Assembly (NCBI GenBank): GCA_954871525.1
Contig: OX940864.1
Location: 8,612,001-8,676,000 of the forward strand
From: Parietaria judaica
Lineage: Eukaryota; Streptophyta; Magnoliopsida; Rosales; Urticaceae
Direction: 5' to 3'
DNA: 64,000 bases
Shown: positions 1 through 11,609 of the stretch, piece by piece
Position numbering within the stretch: position 1 is the stretch's first letter
Layout of the letters: each line of letters starts with the position of its first letter
The notes under the pieces: model-generated
Told to the model about the DNA's origin: nothing
Databases searched by the model: none
Seen by the model: the letters and a program-made list of their open reading frames with translations, nothing else
Program-made: the position numbers and the translations under genes

Positions 1-1660
1 TTGTAACCTGTTGATTACGACGACGACACGGCGGCACGGCAAGCGGGTAAGGCGACTTCCGGCGAGTGTCAATCTGTGCAAGCATGCACAACTCCGTTGA
101 CGATACTGAAGTGCTTCAGACCTCTTTAGACTTCTTCTCGGGAAGAAAACGCCAACGAACGATCCACGAAAATTGTGAGAAAATGCCTAGAATGCTCTCT
201 GTAGCTCTGAACGATTTTCTCTTCACTTTATGGCTGAAAGGATGCACGATTTGGAAGCCCTAAATGAGTTTAAATAGACTCCACAAAGCTCTCAACAAGA
301 TAACCATTTTCCCTTGATTTTAGGCATTATTACTTAGTCTTTCTTAGACTTAGTATTCCTACCAAAATTCGAATTTCAAAGGCTCATTCAACTCTGATAT
401 TTGACCAGCAGATAGGGGAAAACGAATTCCTTAAATATCTCAACCAAAACGGACCAATTCCGCTTTACGGATAAGGAGATCGCACGTATGACCATTCGTA
501 TGATCAACAATACTGTCAAACATATAAGTGCACTAAACTGTCGAATAAAGACAGTTTTTCAAAGATCAACAACGAGTTTCATCCCAAATTCTCCATCCTT
601 TTTTCCAATAATTAAAACAGTTATTTTTAATTATTTACTTTGAAAATATATTATATTGTAATTCTTTAATTACCATCAGTTATTTTTAATTTGCTTTCAA
701 ATTAACCATCAATTAGAGTCCGAAATGTTCGACAAGGCACAAGCTACTAATGATCAATTAAAACATTTTTTTTCTTTCTCTTCACCAACCTTGATCTACA
801 TTATGATTAAACACGTGATATTTATTAAAACTTCACAACCCAATTACTTAACATGTTTTGTTTCGGAAAAAAGTTATAAAATCCAATAATAATCCAATTT
901 TTTTAACTCATACGGAAAGCTAGTCACCTTGAATAAACACTGTATTTATATTTTATTTTACCTCCATTATGATAAATATAAATATACTGGTGTACATAAG
1001 GACTAAAAAATTAATATAACTAGGAAACCCTATCCTATCCATAGGATAAGGATATTGCTTGAGGTCCACCAGAGGGAAGTGGAATATTATGTCTTTATTC
1101 AAGCTTTTTAATATCACAAAAAAAAAAAAAAAAAAAATTGAGAGAGAGAGATATAACTTGTTACATAAATAATAACCTAAATAATGACAAGTGTTTCTAT
1201 TGATCATCCTTAGCTTCAAGGTTAATTTTAGTTTAGTTTAAAATATACGTATTTACTAAGAGTTTATGATGGGATAGAATATATGTATAAAACTATTAAA
1301 TAATACGTAATTCATTGTAAATTAATACATGACTTATCAAGGACAAACTTAACACAAGGTAAACGTTGTGCCTCAAGGATTTTTTTTATAAATTATTTTA
1401 TAAATGATGTGAGTCTAATATAATTATTCTATAAATTAATTGGCTCCACATGGAGAGGAAAAAAAAAAAAAAAACCTATAAAAAGTATCATCCAATGTAT
1501 AAAATGTTGGGAATATTCACAGATTGTTCATCTAGTACTCATTTTCCGAAGGTTGTCGGTAACTTTTCTTCGTTAACCGTTGACGTTTATAAGTTGTTCG
1601 TAAATAAAATCAACAATAAATATATGATTTTGTTTTATAAGTTTTGGATATAAGAAGTCG
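1..1660. other. Intergenic DNA, no gene recognised
   Basis: The first 300 bases are less AT-rich than the rest and hold a 65-codon open frame (66-263) with no family I recognise. The rest is AT-rich with homopolymer runs, such as the A-run near 1119-1137 and the GA-run at 1140-1150. No splice pattern, transposon termini or RNA gene was seen. The first 500 bases could be the edge of a retroelement cut by the window boundary, but no paired repeat supports that. Confidence 0.4.
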
Positions 1661-1688
1661 ACGATAAGGTACCGTAATATTATTTGGC

Positions 1689-1768
1689 ACTTATTAATGT
1701 GTCATTATTAAGCACTAATGACTTGGCTACTTATTAATGTGTCATTATTAAGCACTAATGACTTGGCT
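1689..1768. repeat. 40-bp tandem duplication, two copies
   Basis: A 40-bp unit beginning ACTTATTAATGTGTC occurs twice back to back, at 1689-1728 and 1729-1768, with no difference seen. This suggests a recent local duplication. The DNA from 1769 to 2521 holds no gene I can recognise. Confidence 0.85.
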
Positions 1769-2522
1769 AATTAATAGGGATTTGCTAATACTCTTATCCA
1801 TTTTTTTTTTTTTGGGAAGACTCAGATTATTCATGAATAATCACCAAACTATTTTAGTATTATGCTCTCCCCACTAACAAATGGGGTTCGGATAGAGACA
1901 TTCTTTTCCTCTCGAATGATTTAATTTAGTGGCATGCTCTATTTCTTTGTTTTGACCTTTAGAGTTGGCCAAAAAACTAAAGATTGATTCTATCTTTCAT
2001 GTTGTACATCTCTCTTTTCCGTATACCAATATAGGTATTTATATATATAGAGTTTTTTCCTCTCAAAGATTGAGCCTAAGAAGGCATCCCAGTCCTGTTG
2101 GCTCGGTAAAATACATTACTCACTAATGAAGCATTGGCTTGGGAGGACGATTTGGTGGCAGGGTCCACCTACTAGGCCTTGTCATTGGCGTAAGTCTAAA
2201 TAATGTTTTAAAGTCCGCTAACGGTTGATAGGTCCAATTTACGGGTTTCACGAGGGTGGTACGAGTATACCGATAGAGTTTTTGTAAGATTTTTAAAAAT
2301 TAATACCGATAGTGCTGCTGATTTTATGGCTATACCGCAAAATCGATGGATATAGTGATGGAATTTTTGCAAAACCTATAATATATATGCTACAACGATG
2401 AGTCCGAGCTTGAAGTGAAAATAAGGTATGCCACAACAATAAGCGACACACGGATGTGTTACGGTTTCATGTAAAACAATACTATGTAATAAACCGCACT
2501 TTCTACATTTGCGTGTCTCTAC

Positions 2523-2563
2523 ATAAATATACGCTTAACTTAAAAATACATATGTTTTAGACA

Positions 2564-2622
<59 letters not shown>

Positions 2623-3255
2623 CGATATGTCAATTCTCATAATCCAATCTTAATATTGATGATTCCAGAAAGAATATTGGAAAATATATACTATGCTATC
2701 TTCATGACTAGCCCACAACTAGCATGTAGAAGCATACATCGAAATCGAACCCCTTTTTGTATGAATCTTTTTTATACCTTTATACTCACTAGCCTTTATG
2801 GTATTCTGTTTTTATTTTTATTTTTATTTTTATTTTTATGGAATCAGATAAGTTTATGCTAGTATAAGTATAGCATATTTAGCTGTAAACTTATTAATAT
2901 GAGAAATTAATAATTCCCCATAAATATACGCTTAACTTAAAAATTCATATGTTTTAGACAATTTTTGTTTTATATAAAAAAGCGATATGTCAATTCTCAT
3001 AATCCAATCTTAATATTGATGATTCCAGAAAGAATATTGGAAAATGTATACTATACTATCTTCATGACTAGCCCACAGCTAGCATGTAGAAGCATACATC
3101 GAAATCGAACCCCTTTTTGTATGAATCTTTTTTATACCTTTATACTCCCTAGCCTTTATGGTATTCAGTTTTTATTTTTATTTTTATGGAATCAGATAAG
3201 TTTATATAGCATATTTAACTGTAAACTTATTAATATGAGAAATTAATAATTCCCC
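2523..3255. repeat. Direct tandem duplication of a 340-400 bp unit
   Basis: Unit 1 (2523-2919) and unit 2 (2920-3255) both start at ATAAATATACGCTTAAC and end at AATTAATAATTCCCC. They differ by scattered substitutions, by a (TA)n tract in unit 1 (about 2569-2618) that is missing from unit 2, and by the number of TTTTTA repeats. Open frames in both units are short and alike only because the DNA is duplicated. No coding function is visible. Confidence 0.85.
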
Positions 3256-3529
3256 ATATTACCCTTAAAAAATACTTCATTAGTAGACTCACAATAGTTT
3301 TGTTTTTTGTTTTTATCACATGAAGTATCCGCCTATGTTTTTATTTATTTTCGCATCATACTTCTGAACGAGTAAATAAAATAAATTAATTCTACTCTAT
3401 ATTCTTGTAATAATTTTAAAATTTTAAAATATTTTTATTTATGTTTTCCCCTCTTTCTCTTTCGTGCGCGTTGCATCTCCTTTGCTTTTTTGTTACATAA
3501 CTTTTGTCAAAGTCAAAGATAATATAACT

Positions 3530-3880
3530 TCGGTGAGGGGTTTCGGTGAAGCTTCCTGGGTTTCGGCAACAGAGAATGCCCGATCGAGAAGGTTTCAGCG
3601 AGGGGGGGCTGTGCACTGGGTTTCGAGCGACGGAAGCCCAAACTCTGACCATCCTCCTTCTCCTCGCGACTGAGGGCGACACAGGGTTTTGACGACTCAG
3701 GGCGACTGTGCACTGGGTTTCGGCAAGGCTACTGGTTGAGGACGAGGCAGAGAGGGAGAGCGAGAGAGTGGCTGAGGGCGAGACAGAGAGGGAGAGCGAG
3801 AGAAAGCGTGGCTGAGGGCGAGAGCTCGTGAGTGAGGCAGAGAGGAAGAGAAGGAGAGTGAGTGGGAGAGTGAAAACTAA
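3530..3880. other. GC- and purine-rich island with internal duplication
   Basis: About 350 bp much richer in G than its surroundings. From about 3737 a purine-rich unit (GAGACAGAGAGGGAGAGCGA with small changes) recurs two to three times. The left part has several overlapping short open frames on both strands, as GC-rich DNA in an AT-rich genome will. It could be the first exon or promoter of a lost or captured gene; no protein is recognised. Confidence 0.4.
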
Positions 3881-4546
3881 GGGTGAGTTAAGTTAACCCA
3901 AGGCCTGGGTTAAATTTGATTTCGGGAATAGTTTTATAATTTAGTAAACTCAGGTATTTTTTCGTTCAAACTTACTCCACCGGCATACTTATTGAAGTTT
4001 CCATATATATATATATCTATATTTGTTTTCATGTATCATAGACATTAGACAATAGACACGATGATATGTCTCTTTTTGTCCACTCAATCCCTTTTCAAGA
4101 CACTCAATCCAAGCATCGATCCATTTGTTTATGGTTTTCAACTCCAAGAAATAATAAAATATTAAAAATAGCATTATCTAGTTGAGAAATTAAAGACAAT
4201 TTACACATACATATATTATTAAGTTATTATGTATATATATATTTGCTGCGAGGCATAATATATTTATACAGTAATAGCAATTTTTATGATGTTGGACAAT
4301 GTGATATTTATAATATTGTTAGATAATAAAATAAAGTTATTCTATTTATTAAATATTATTTGAAAAAAATACTAATCTCACCTGATATACAAATTAATAA
4401 TTTACTATATATAACTATAACATTTTATAATTAGTTGTGAAATCGCTAATTAAATAAAAATTATTATATGATTAATTATACATAGGTGATCTGAGATATA
4501 TTAAGCAGCCTTATACTACTTACTAGACTTTACAGTGCACGAAGTA
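3881..4546. other. AT-rich intergenic DNA
   Basis: No gene, RNA or transposon terminus recognised. The stretch ends at the target-site duplication AACTT (4547-4551) of the copia element that follows. Confidence 0.4.
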
Positions 4547-4551
4547 AACTT

Positions 4552-5156
4552 CGTAGAAAATGCCCGAATAAGATATTGGATCCACCGGGCTTTCGGGTAT
4601 TGACCCGACTACATAAATAAGGTATCGGGCCCATCCGGACCCGAGAATTAATTATTAGATCATTAATTAATTATATAAATTAATTAATGATCACTTAATG
4701 GGCTTGGATCCATTAAATGGACCCAAAGCTCATTAGGTCAATTCATGTTGTGTACTATAAATACAACTTAAAGCTCATAATTTATTATCCTAAACCCTAA
4801 ATACAGAGAAAACTCGCTTATCCCTATTCTTCATCGGTTTCTCATCCAAACACCGAGAAGGATCTAACCTGTCCAACGAGGTGTTTTCCGGTCATAAAAG
4901 ACGTTCCCGCAGTGACGTGGTGGACAAAATAGAGGCACAACACTTGACGTGCTTGATCCCGGAGAAGGAAGAATTCGGCCAAAGGAAGAACGGCACAATC
5001 CACAACGTTTTTTGTACAATTGGCAAAAGTACCAAATCTTCGGTAACAATTTCTGAACGATTTCTTAAGATTCGAAATTAATCTATATCTATATTACTCG
5101 ATGATATCCCGTGATTTCCGCCTCAGGATTTAGAAAAGTCATCGAAAAACCCAACA
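4552..5156 (+). repeat. 5' LTR of copia A
   Basis: Matches 10467-11111. The canonical TG start has become CG; the end is CA. It contains a likely TATA element (CTATAAATA near 4755) and an internal inverted repeat, GATCATTAATTAATT pairing with AATTAATTAATGATC (about 4660-4695), that is also present in the 3' copy. Confidence 0.92.
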
Positions 5157-5157
5157 G

Positions 5158-5170
5158 TAGTATCACAGCC
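5158..5170 (+). other. Degenerate primer binding site of copia A
   Basis: TAGTATCACAGCC begins one base after the LTR and matches the usual copia primer site for initiator tRNA-Met, TGGTATCAGAGCC, at 11 of 13 positions. Confidence 0.8.
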
Positions 5171-5499
5171 GGTTTGATTAATTTTTGAAAATTAGATATG
5201 TTGTCCAGAATAATTTTATGAATTTTTCGGTGTGATTAGATTTTTAGTGGGGGCGGTAGAAAATTAATTGTGTTAATTTTAGTGTTCGGGTTTCGTTTGT
5301 GCTTGATTTATATTTTTTTATGAAAAACAATTTTTTTAAAGGGTGGCGCAATATGGCAACACCAGCGCGGACGCCGGCGGCGATATCATCGCCACCGCCG
5401 TTGCACGGCGGCGCCGCCATGCGCGCCACCAAACCGGAGGGGCAAAACAGCCGCAGCTAGGGTTTCTAAAATCCTAGCCAAACCCTAATCTGATTAGGG

Positions 5500-5770
5500 T
5501 TGGCTGGTGTGCCTGGAACTGTTCCAGGCCCACGGGTTTTGGGCTGGGTCAAACCCAGCCCAGGTTTGACCTGGACCAAGACCCATGGGTCGGGATTGAC
5601 CCGACCCAAGTCTGACTTGGGTCGAGGCCCGACCCAACCCGGGTCCATCTGGACCTGGGTCAAATTTGACCCGGATCCGGGTCAAACCCGACCCGACCCA
5701 AGACGTTGACTTGGGTCAACTGGGCCTGACCCGGCCCAGAACTGTTCTGGGTCATTTCGTCAGGCCCGCG
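5500..5770. repeat. GGGTC/GACCC-rich palindromic leader region in copia A
   Basis: Between the primer site and gag there are about 270 bp in which GGGTC and its complement GACCC recur every few bases, often as short hairpins such as TTGACCCGGATCCGGGTCAA. It is much more GC-rich than the rest of the element. The frames open here follow from the repeat and I do not call them genes. Confidence 0.7.
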
Positions 5771-6299
5771 GGCAGGGCATCTGATGCCCAATCCAATCTG
5801 CTGGGCTGCCCACGGGCAGCCTGTGCGAGCACGGGTCTCACCATTGCTCGCATCTCGATCCCATTTTTAATTTTATTTTTAATTATGAATTTATTTTTAA
5901 TATTTTAATTTAGATTATTATATTATTAATAAGAAATAAAATTAATATTATGATTTGAAAATCTAATTCACAAAACTTTTATAAATCGGATTTACTTAGT
6001 TTTTAGAACAACGTTGCATTTACGGTTTAATAATTTATTATTATTCATAGTCCTTTTATTAAGTTTATTTATAAACGATGATTTCTGAAATGTTCAATAA
6101 TCAATTTATTAGGACTATGTAAAATATTAAGTCGTATATTATTCTTATTTTCTATCATTAAGAATAACATGCTAAAATCTAATTTTCACGAGTGAAGAAT
6201 TAGATTGAATAATAATGTTAAATTAAACCTCCAGTTGTTCTATCATTGATGAACCTCCAGCTGAACCACCTGCCACTGCAACCCGAGCATAAAGAGATA

Positions 6300-9200
6300 C
6301 TTACAAGAAGTATACTGATAATGCTGCTGAAGTAGCATGCCTCATGTTAGCCACCATTACTTCAAATCTGATGGAACAACATGAAAACATGACTGCTTGG
6401 GAAATGATTCAGCATCTTAAGAAGATGTATGGGAAAGAAGCTTGACACGCTCGATTCAAGATCATGAAAAACTTGCTGAGAGAAAAAATGATTGATGGAA
6501 TGAGTGTAAACGATCACGTTCTGAGGATGATCGTCTGGTCTAAAAGTCTGACTCAATTGGAGATCAAGATCCCAGAAGATGTTTACATTGACATCGTGTT
6601 GAACTCTCTCCCTGACTCTTGTAATCAGTTCATACTGAATTATAACATGTCTTTCGAAAAGAAGAGTCTGCACCAACTCCACAAAATGCTGGAGACTCCT
6701 GAAGGGAATGTTCTTAAAACAACTGCCAAGACTGTCATGGCATTCACTGGTGCACCAAAGGGTGAACCAAAGGGGAGAAAACAAGTGGCTCAGCGAAAGA
6801 AAGGCAAGACTCCCAGAAACTTGAAGGTTCAGGCAAAAGCCATGAAACCTAAGGTTGGAGCCACATATGATCATAAGTGTTTTCACTGTGGAAAGAGTGG
6901 GCACTGGAAAAGAAACTGCCCGCTATATCTCTCAGAGATCAGAAAGATGAAAAAGAGTGTAGACTCCATCTCAGGTACTAATGTTATAGAGATAAACCTG
7001 ACTATCTCAAAAGAGTGGGTATTGGATACAGAATGTGGTACTCACCTGTTGCTACAGAAGTCGTGGGACAAGTTGAACTCAACACTCCAGCTGGGATAAT
7101 TTTAGAATTAAATGACTGTCATTTTGTACCTTCCATTACCAAGAACATAATTTCAATTCAAGAATTGAATGTTTTAGGTTTTAATTTTAAGATTGGAGAC
7201 AAGCGTTGTTCAATTTTTAAGGATGGTATTTGTTACGGTATTGCATATTTATCAAATGGTTTATATTCTCTCGATACCTCTAAATATCCCTTCTATAACA
7301 TCTCTAACAAAAGAGCAAAACCGAACCAAATCAATTTAGCCTATCTCTGGCATTGTCGACTTGGCCACATAAGCGAAAGACGCATAACCTAACTCCAAAA
7401 AATGGAATAATGGAATATTTTGACTAGGAATCATATAAAACATGTGAATGTTGCTTGGCTGGGAAAATGACAAAGCCGTCCTTTAATGGAACCTATTAGA
7501 GAAAACATGAACTATTGGCTCTCATACGTTCAGATGTATGCGGACCAATGCCTACTGCAGCTAAATGAGGTTTTAGGTACTTTATTACCTTTCTTGATTA
7601 TTTCAGTAGGTATGGTTATGTCTGTCTGATGAGACATAAATCTGAATCACTTGAAAAGTTCAAAGAATTCAAGAATGAAGTTGAAAATCAATTAAGCAAG
7701 AAAGTTAAAGCAATTCGATCTGATCGAGGAGGCGAATACTTGAGCGATGAATTTAAAGCCTACCTCCGAGATATGAGAATTGTATCATCATTAACTCCTC
7801 CAGGCACACCACAACTTAATGGTGTATCTGAAAGGAGAAATCGAACTTTGATGGACATGGTTCGATCAATGATGAACAAAACGGATTTAACTGAATCCCT
7901 TTAGGTATATGCACTTATGACAACAACTACCACACTAAACTGTGTGCCATCTAAGACGGTCCTTTCAACACCATACACAATATGGAAGGGAAACAAACCG
8001 AATTTACAATTCATGAAGATCTGGGGATGTGAAGCCTATGTCAAATGTCATTTTGCGGAGAAACTCAGCCCTAAATCTGTCAAATGTCATTTTGCGGCTT
8101 ACCCAAAGAAAACTTCTGGGTACTACTTCTATCACCAATACAGCCGCAAAATATTTGTGGCAAAAACGGGTGTGTTCTTAGAGAAGACTTTCTTTCTAGA
8201 AAGTCTGGTGGGAGAGAAGTTGTTCTTAAGGAGGAACAAGAACCGCAAAATCAAAATAAATTGGAAATGGACACAGAGGAACTCGTACATCGATTTATAC
8301 ACAAAATGATCCAATCATTGAAGTAAACCAACCAGAGGACATCGGTCATGACAATGAAACTCATGATAATATCATCATTGATGGTCAGTCAGGAAATGTT
8401 ACTCTGTATGATGTACCCACACAAGATGGGATCAACGAGCAACCTGATTAAACACTGACATCTCGTAAATCCATCTGAAATAGTCAATCTCCTCTGAAAC
8501 TGAATCTCCTTGTATCAATCGAAGGAGAAACAGTTCAGGAAGATGAGGGCGACGAACCGGATAACTACAGACAAGCAATGTCAGCAGATAATTCAGATAA
8601 ATGGTTGAGGCCATGAAATCTGAAATGGACTCCATGTACACGAACAAGGTATGAGACCTAGTTGATGCACCCAAAGGGTCAAGACCCATAAGAATCTTGC
8701 TTTCCATTGCTGCTTTCTATGATTATGAAATCTGGCAAATGGACGTAAAAACCGCGTTCCTGAACGGAGTTCTGGAAGAGGATGTGTACATGACAAAGCC
8801 TGAAGATTTCATAGACCAAAAGCATCATGAAAAGGTTTGCAAACTGAAAAAATCAATTTACAGTCTTAAGCATGAATATCGAAGTTGGAATCGCCGTTTT
8901 GATGAATCAATTACAGAATTTGGTTTTTTAAAAAACAAAGACGATCAATGTGTGTATATCAAGACTAGTGGGAGAAAAGTTGTTTTCTTAATTCTGTATG
9001 TCGATGACATACTAATAATAGGAAACAATACATCTGAACTCCTAGCAGTGAAGGAGTTGTTGAGAAAATGTTTCTCAATGAAAGACTTAGGGGAAGCCGC
9101 CTACATATTAGGGGTGAAAATCCAAAGAAATAGGAGCAAGAAAGTCTTGACCCTAAGTCATACTACATGCATTGATAAAATTGTTAAAAGGTTGGATAAA

Positions 9201-9450
9201 TCTAGCAAATTATTTACTCCAATGACTCATAAAACATATCTTAACAAGGGTTTTTATCCGGTGGGAGCCCACACCTCCTGGCGACGTAGTCTTGGAGAAT
9301 ACATCGGAAGACTTCTGGAAGCATCTTCTTCACAGGAATCGCAGGAAGGCTTGAAGAACGGAGTCAGAAAGCTTCTCAGAGAATCAAGATCCGTGTCAGA
9401 AACTTTAGGAAAAAGGTACACGTTCTTGAGACTATTGATTAAGATTATTT
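6300..9450 (+). pseudogene. Broken gag-pol of copia A
   Basis: Copia domains in their usual order but in several frames separated by stops and shifts. Gag lies at about 6300-6960 with a zinc knuckle CFHCGKSGHWKRNC at 6878-6919. A decayed protease motif (LDTEC where LDSGA is usual) lies near 7020. The GAG-pre-integrase segment (LWHCRLGHIS) is near 7345, the integrase core (RSDRGGEYL, then PGTPQLNGVSERRNRT) at 7705-7850, and reverse transcriptase with FLNG, KKSIYSLK and YVDDI at about 8735-9015. Homology fades after about 9230 and I cannot find the RNase H domain. Antisense frames across gag are shadows. Confidence 0.9.
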
Positions 9451-10453
9451 ATTAATACTCATGGCTCAGAATTAAAATCAAGAACGGGTTAAATAAATTA
9501 AAATAATTAATTCATCACGATCGGAAAAATTAATTGTAAATTGATTTTGAAACAGACGGTTTGACAGGGTTATTGGTATGGGACTCTAACCCAGTAAATT
9601 TATTAAAGGTCAAACTGTGTGACTTAATCAATGATTACAGTTTCTTACGAGTCGGCGGTGACCGATTTTGGTATAGATCTGCAACCACGACTGACAGTAG
9701 GCACTAATGCAGAAAGACTAGCAGTGCTGGAATGACTCAAACTCTGAAAAATCTCACATGGCAACAAAACCTTTTTATTAAGGGGACACTGAGATATTCA
9801 GAGAGATAATGAAAGATTCCAAAGTTTGAGAACGGTCATGAGTCCACTACCTAGCTAGTAACATATTTTAATTGTAGCCAAACGCTTACCGTAACGGGTA
9901 GTTATAAAACTATTTTTGGGTATGTTACGAACCTTGTGGAGTGGAATGATAATTCAAGAAAACAAACATCTCCCCAAATTCTTGGGGCAATACACTCAGG
10001 GCATCCTAAAGGATATGAGTATAAGAAATTTGTGGCCACAGACAAGTCAAAAACGGTTTTTGGACTTGGTAGTTCAATACTCTCATCCGAATCAGGAAAC
10101 GAAAACCGACTTAAGCAGATGTGCCAAACCATGGTCTGTATCTTTTTCGCATAATTAAGATGTCAAAGGAATAAATCATACAATAAAGTTAAAAGAAAGG
10201 TCCACATGGATCTTTATAATTAACTCAACATTATAAGATCAGTGTATTTTAGTAGGTTGGAGAATTGAAGTCTAGGTAGAGACATCTCACTTCTTACAGA
10301 CTTTAAAATCTGCGACCAACTCTACAAAATCCTATGGAGTCACACCGAACTCGCCAGAGGAATCGGAGTACATGATAACCATTCCCGACATTTGTTCAGA
10401 TCATTGTATGCGTATGAATATGCACGGGAGATAGCCAATCTCGGTATATTCGT
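9240..10453. other. Unrecognised 1.2 kb between the reverse transcriptase remnant and the 3' LTR
   Basis: Copia RNase H would normally lie here, but neither its motifs (DADWAG, CDNQSA types) nor another protein is visible. There are short frames on both strands near 9900-10150 without recognisable content. It may be a replaced or strongly diverged 3' region of the element. Confidence 0.5.
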
Positions 10454-10466
10454 GCAAGTGGGAGAT
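10454..10466 (+). other. Polypurine tract of copia A
   Basis: The purine-rich GCAAGTGGGAGAT sits immediately before the TGTAGG start of the 3' LTR. This is the typical position and composition of the plus-strand primer of copia elements. Confidence 0.75.
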
Positions 10467-11111
10467 TGTAGGAAATGCCCGAATAGGATATTGGATCCAC
10501 CGGGCTTTCGGGTATTGACACGACTACATAAATAAGGTATCGGGCCCACTCGGGCCCGAGAATTAATCACGAGATCATTAATTAATTAATTATATGAATT
10601 AATTAATGATCACTTAATGGGCTCGGATCCATTAAATGGACCCAAAGTCCATTAGGTCAATTCATGTTGTGTACTATAAATACAACTTAAAGCTCATAAT
10701 TTATTATGCATCCTAAACCCTAAATATAGAGAAAACTCGCCTACCCCTAGCTCAAAGCTCGCGTTTTTCTCTTCTCCCCGGTTCTTCATCGGTTTCTCAT
10801 CCAAACACCGAGAAGGACCTAACCTGTTCAACGAGGTGTTTTCCGGTCATAAAAGACGTTCCTGCAGCGACATGGTGGACAAAATAGAGGCACGACACTT
10901 GACTTGCTCGATCCCGGAGAAGGAAGAATTCGGCCAAAGGAAGAACGGCACAATCCGTAGCGTTTTTGGTACAGTTGGCAAAAGTATCAAATCTTCGGTA
11001 ACGATTTCTAAACGATTTCTTAATATTCGAAATTAATCTAGATCTATATTATTCGATGATATCCCGTGATTTCCGCCTCGCGATTGAGAATAGTCATCGA
11101 AAAACCCAACA
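10467..11111 (+). repeat. 3' LTR of copia A
   Basis: Begins TGTAGG and ends CCAACA, followed by AACTT. It keeps about 35 bp (near 10750-10785) that the 5' LTR has lost. Confidence 0.92.
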
Positions 11112-11193
11112 AACTTGTACATGTATGACTGCATGTTGTGTAGTTTTATAATTACAATTTACATAAATATATCTCGATACATTTACAATATTC

Positions 11194-11410
11194 TTTTTTT
11201 TGAAAGGATATCTTTATAGATTAAACAGAGGGATTAAAATCCCTACGAACAATGTCAACAAGCCACTCCGGGCATCCATAACACCAAAAATCCCTAGAAA
11301 GAGTGGAAAGCCGAGCTTTCGCAATAGCATTAGCCACCTCGTTACAAGATCTCGGAACCCAACAACAATCTCTGGTTAAGCCGATAGAGCTCGCCACCAC
11401 TCGAATGTCC
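11194..11410 (-). pseudogene. 5'-truncated LINE 3' end (RNase H-like remnant)
   Basis: Read on the minus strand, 11410 to 11221 gives a short frame containing WVPRSCNEVANAIAKARL, then DFWCYGCPEWLVDIV, then a stop. This is the C-terminal part of the RNase H-like domain at the end of plant L1 LINEs. It resembles the fragment at 33045-33602 (PRDCNGVTNCLAKSRL, SFVCPSWLVESV). The T-run at 11194-11201 is the complement of a short A-tail, as expected for a LINE 3' end. No target duplication could be identified. Confidence 0.75.
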
Positions 11411-11609
11411 TTAGTTTTATGTGATTATTATCTCAATTATAAATGGTCTAGTTCCTAGTTCTTGAAACTCGATAATTAACACTTAAATAAGTTAATAATT
11501 ATTTATTATGTATTATTTTTGAATTTTTCGGACATGATAAAGAAATCAAAATGTCGACAAGGAGATACGGATATGCTTTTTGTAGGATCGTCTATGATAA
11601 TATCATTTT

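Larger units (their letters stand above)
4552..11111 (+). mobile_element. Old, degenerate Ty1/copia LTR retrotransposon (copia A)
   Basis: A complete but decayed copia element of 6,560 bp. It has two LTRs (4552-5156 and 10467-11111), a primer binding site directly after the 5' LTR, a gag-pol region in several broken frames, and a polypurine tract just before the 3' LTR. The 5-bp duplication AACTT lies on both sides (4547-4551 and 11112-11116). By eye the LTRs differ at roughly 40 positions over about 600 aligned bases, plus a deletion of about 35 bp in the 5' LTR, so the insertion is probably a few million years old under commonly used plant LTR rates. It cannot encode its own proteins. Confidence 0.93.

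Noticed and set aside
1689..1768. Could the short tandem repeats here or elsewhere be a CRISPR array?
   Set aside because: Two contiguous copies without spacers, in plant nuclear DNA.
5466..5908. Proline/glycine-rich frames on both strands in the copia A leader
   Set aside because: Produced by the GGGTC/GACCC repeats; open in many frames at once.
6362..6904. 180-codon minus-strand frame across copia A gag
   Set aside because: Antisense to a recognised gag with zinc knuckle; no protein family visible.
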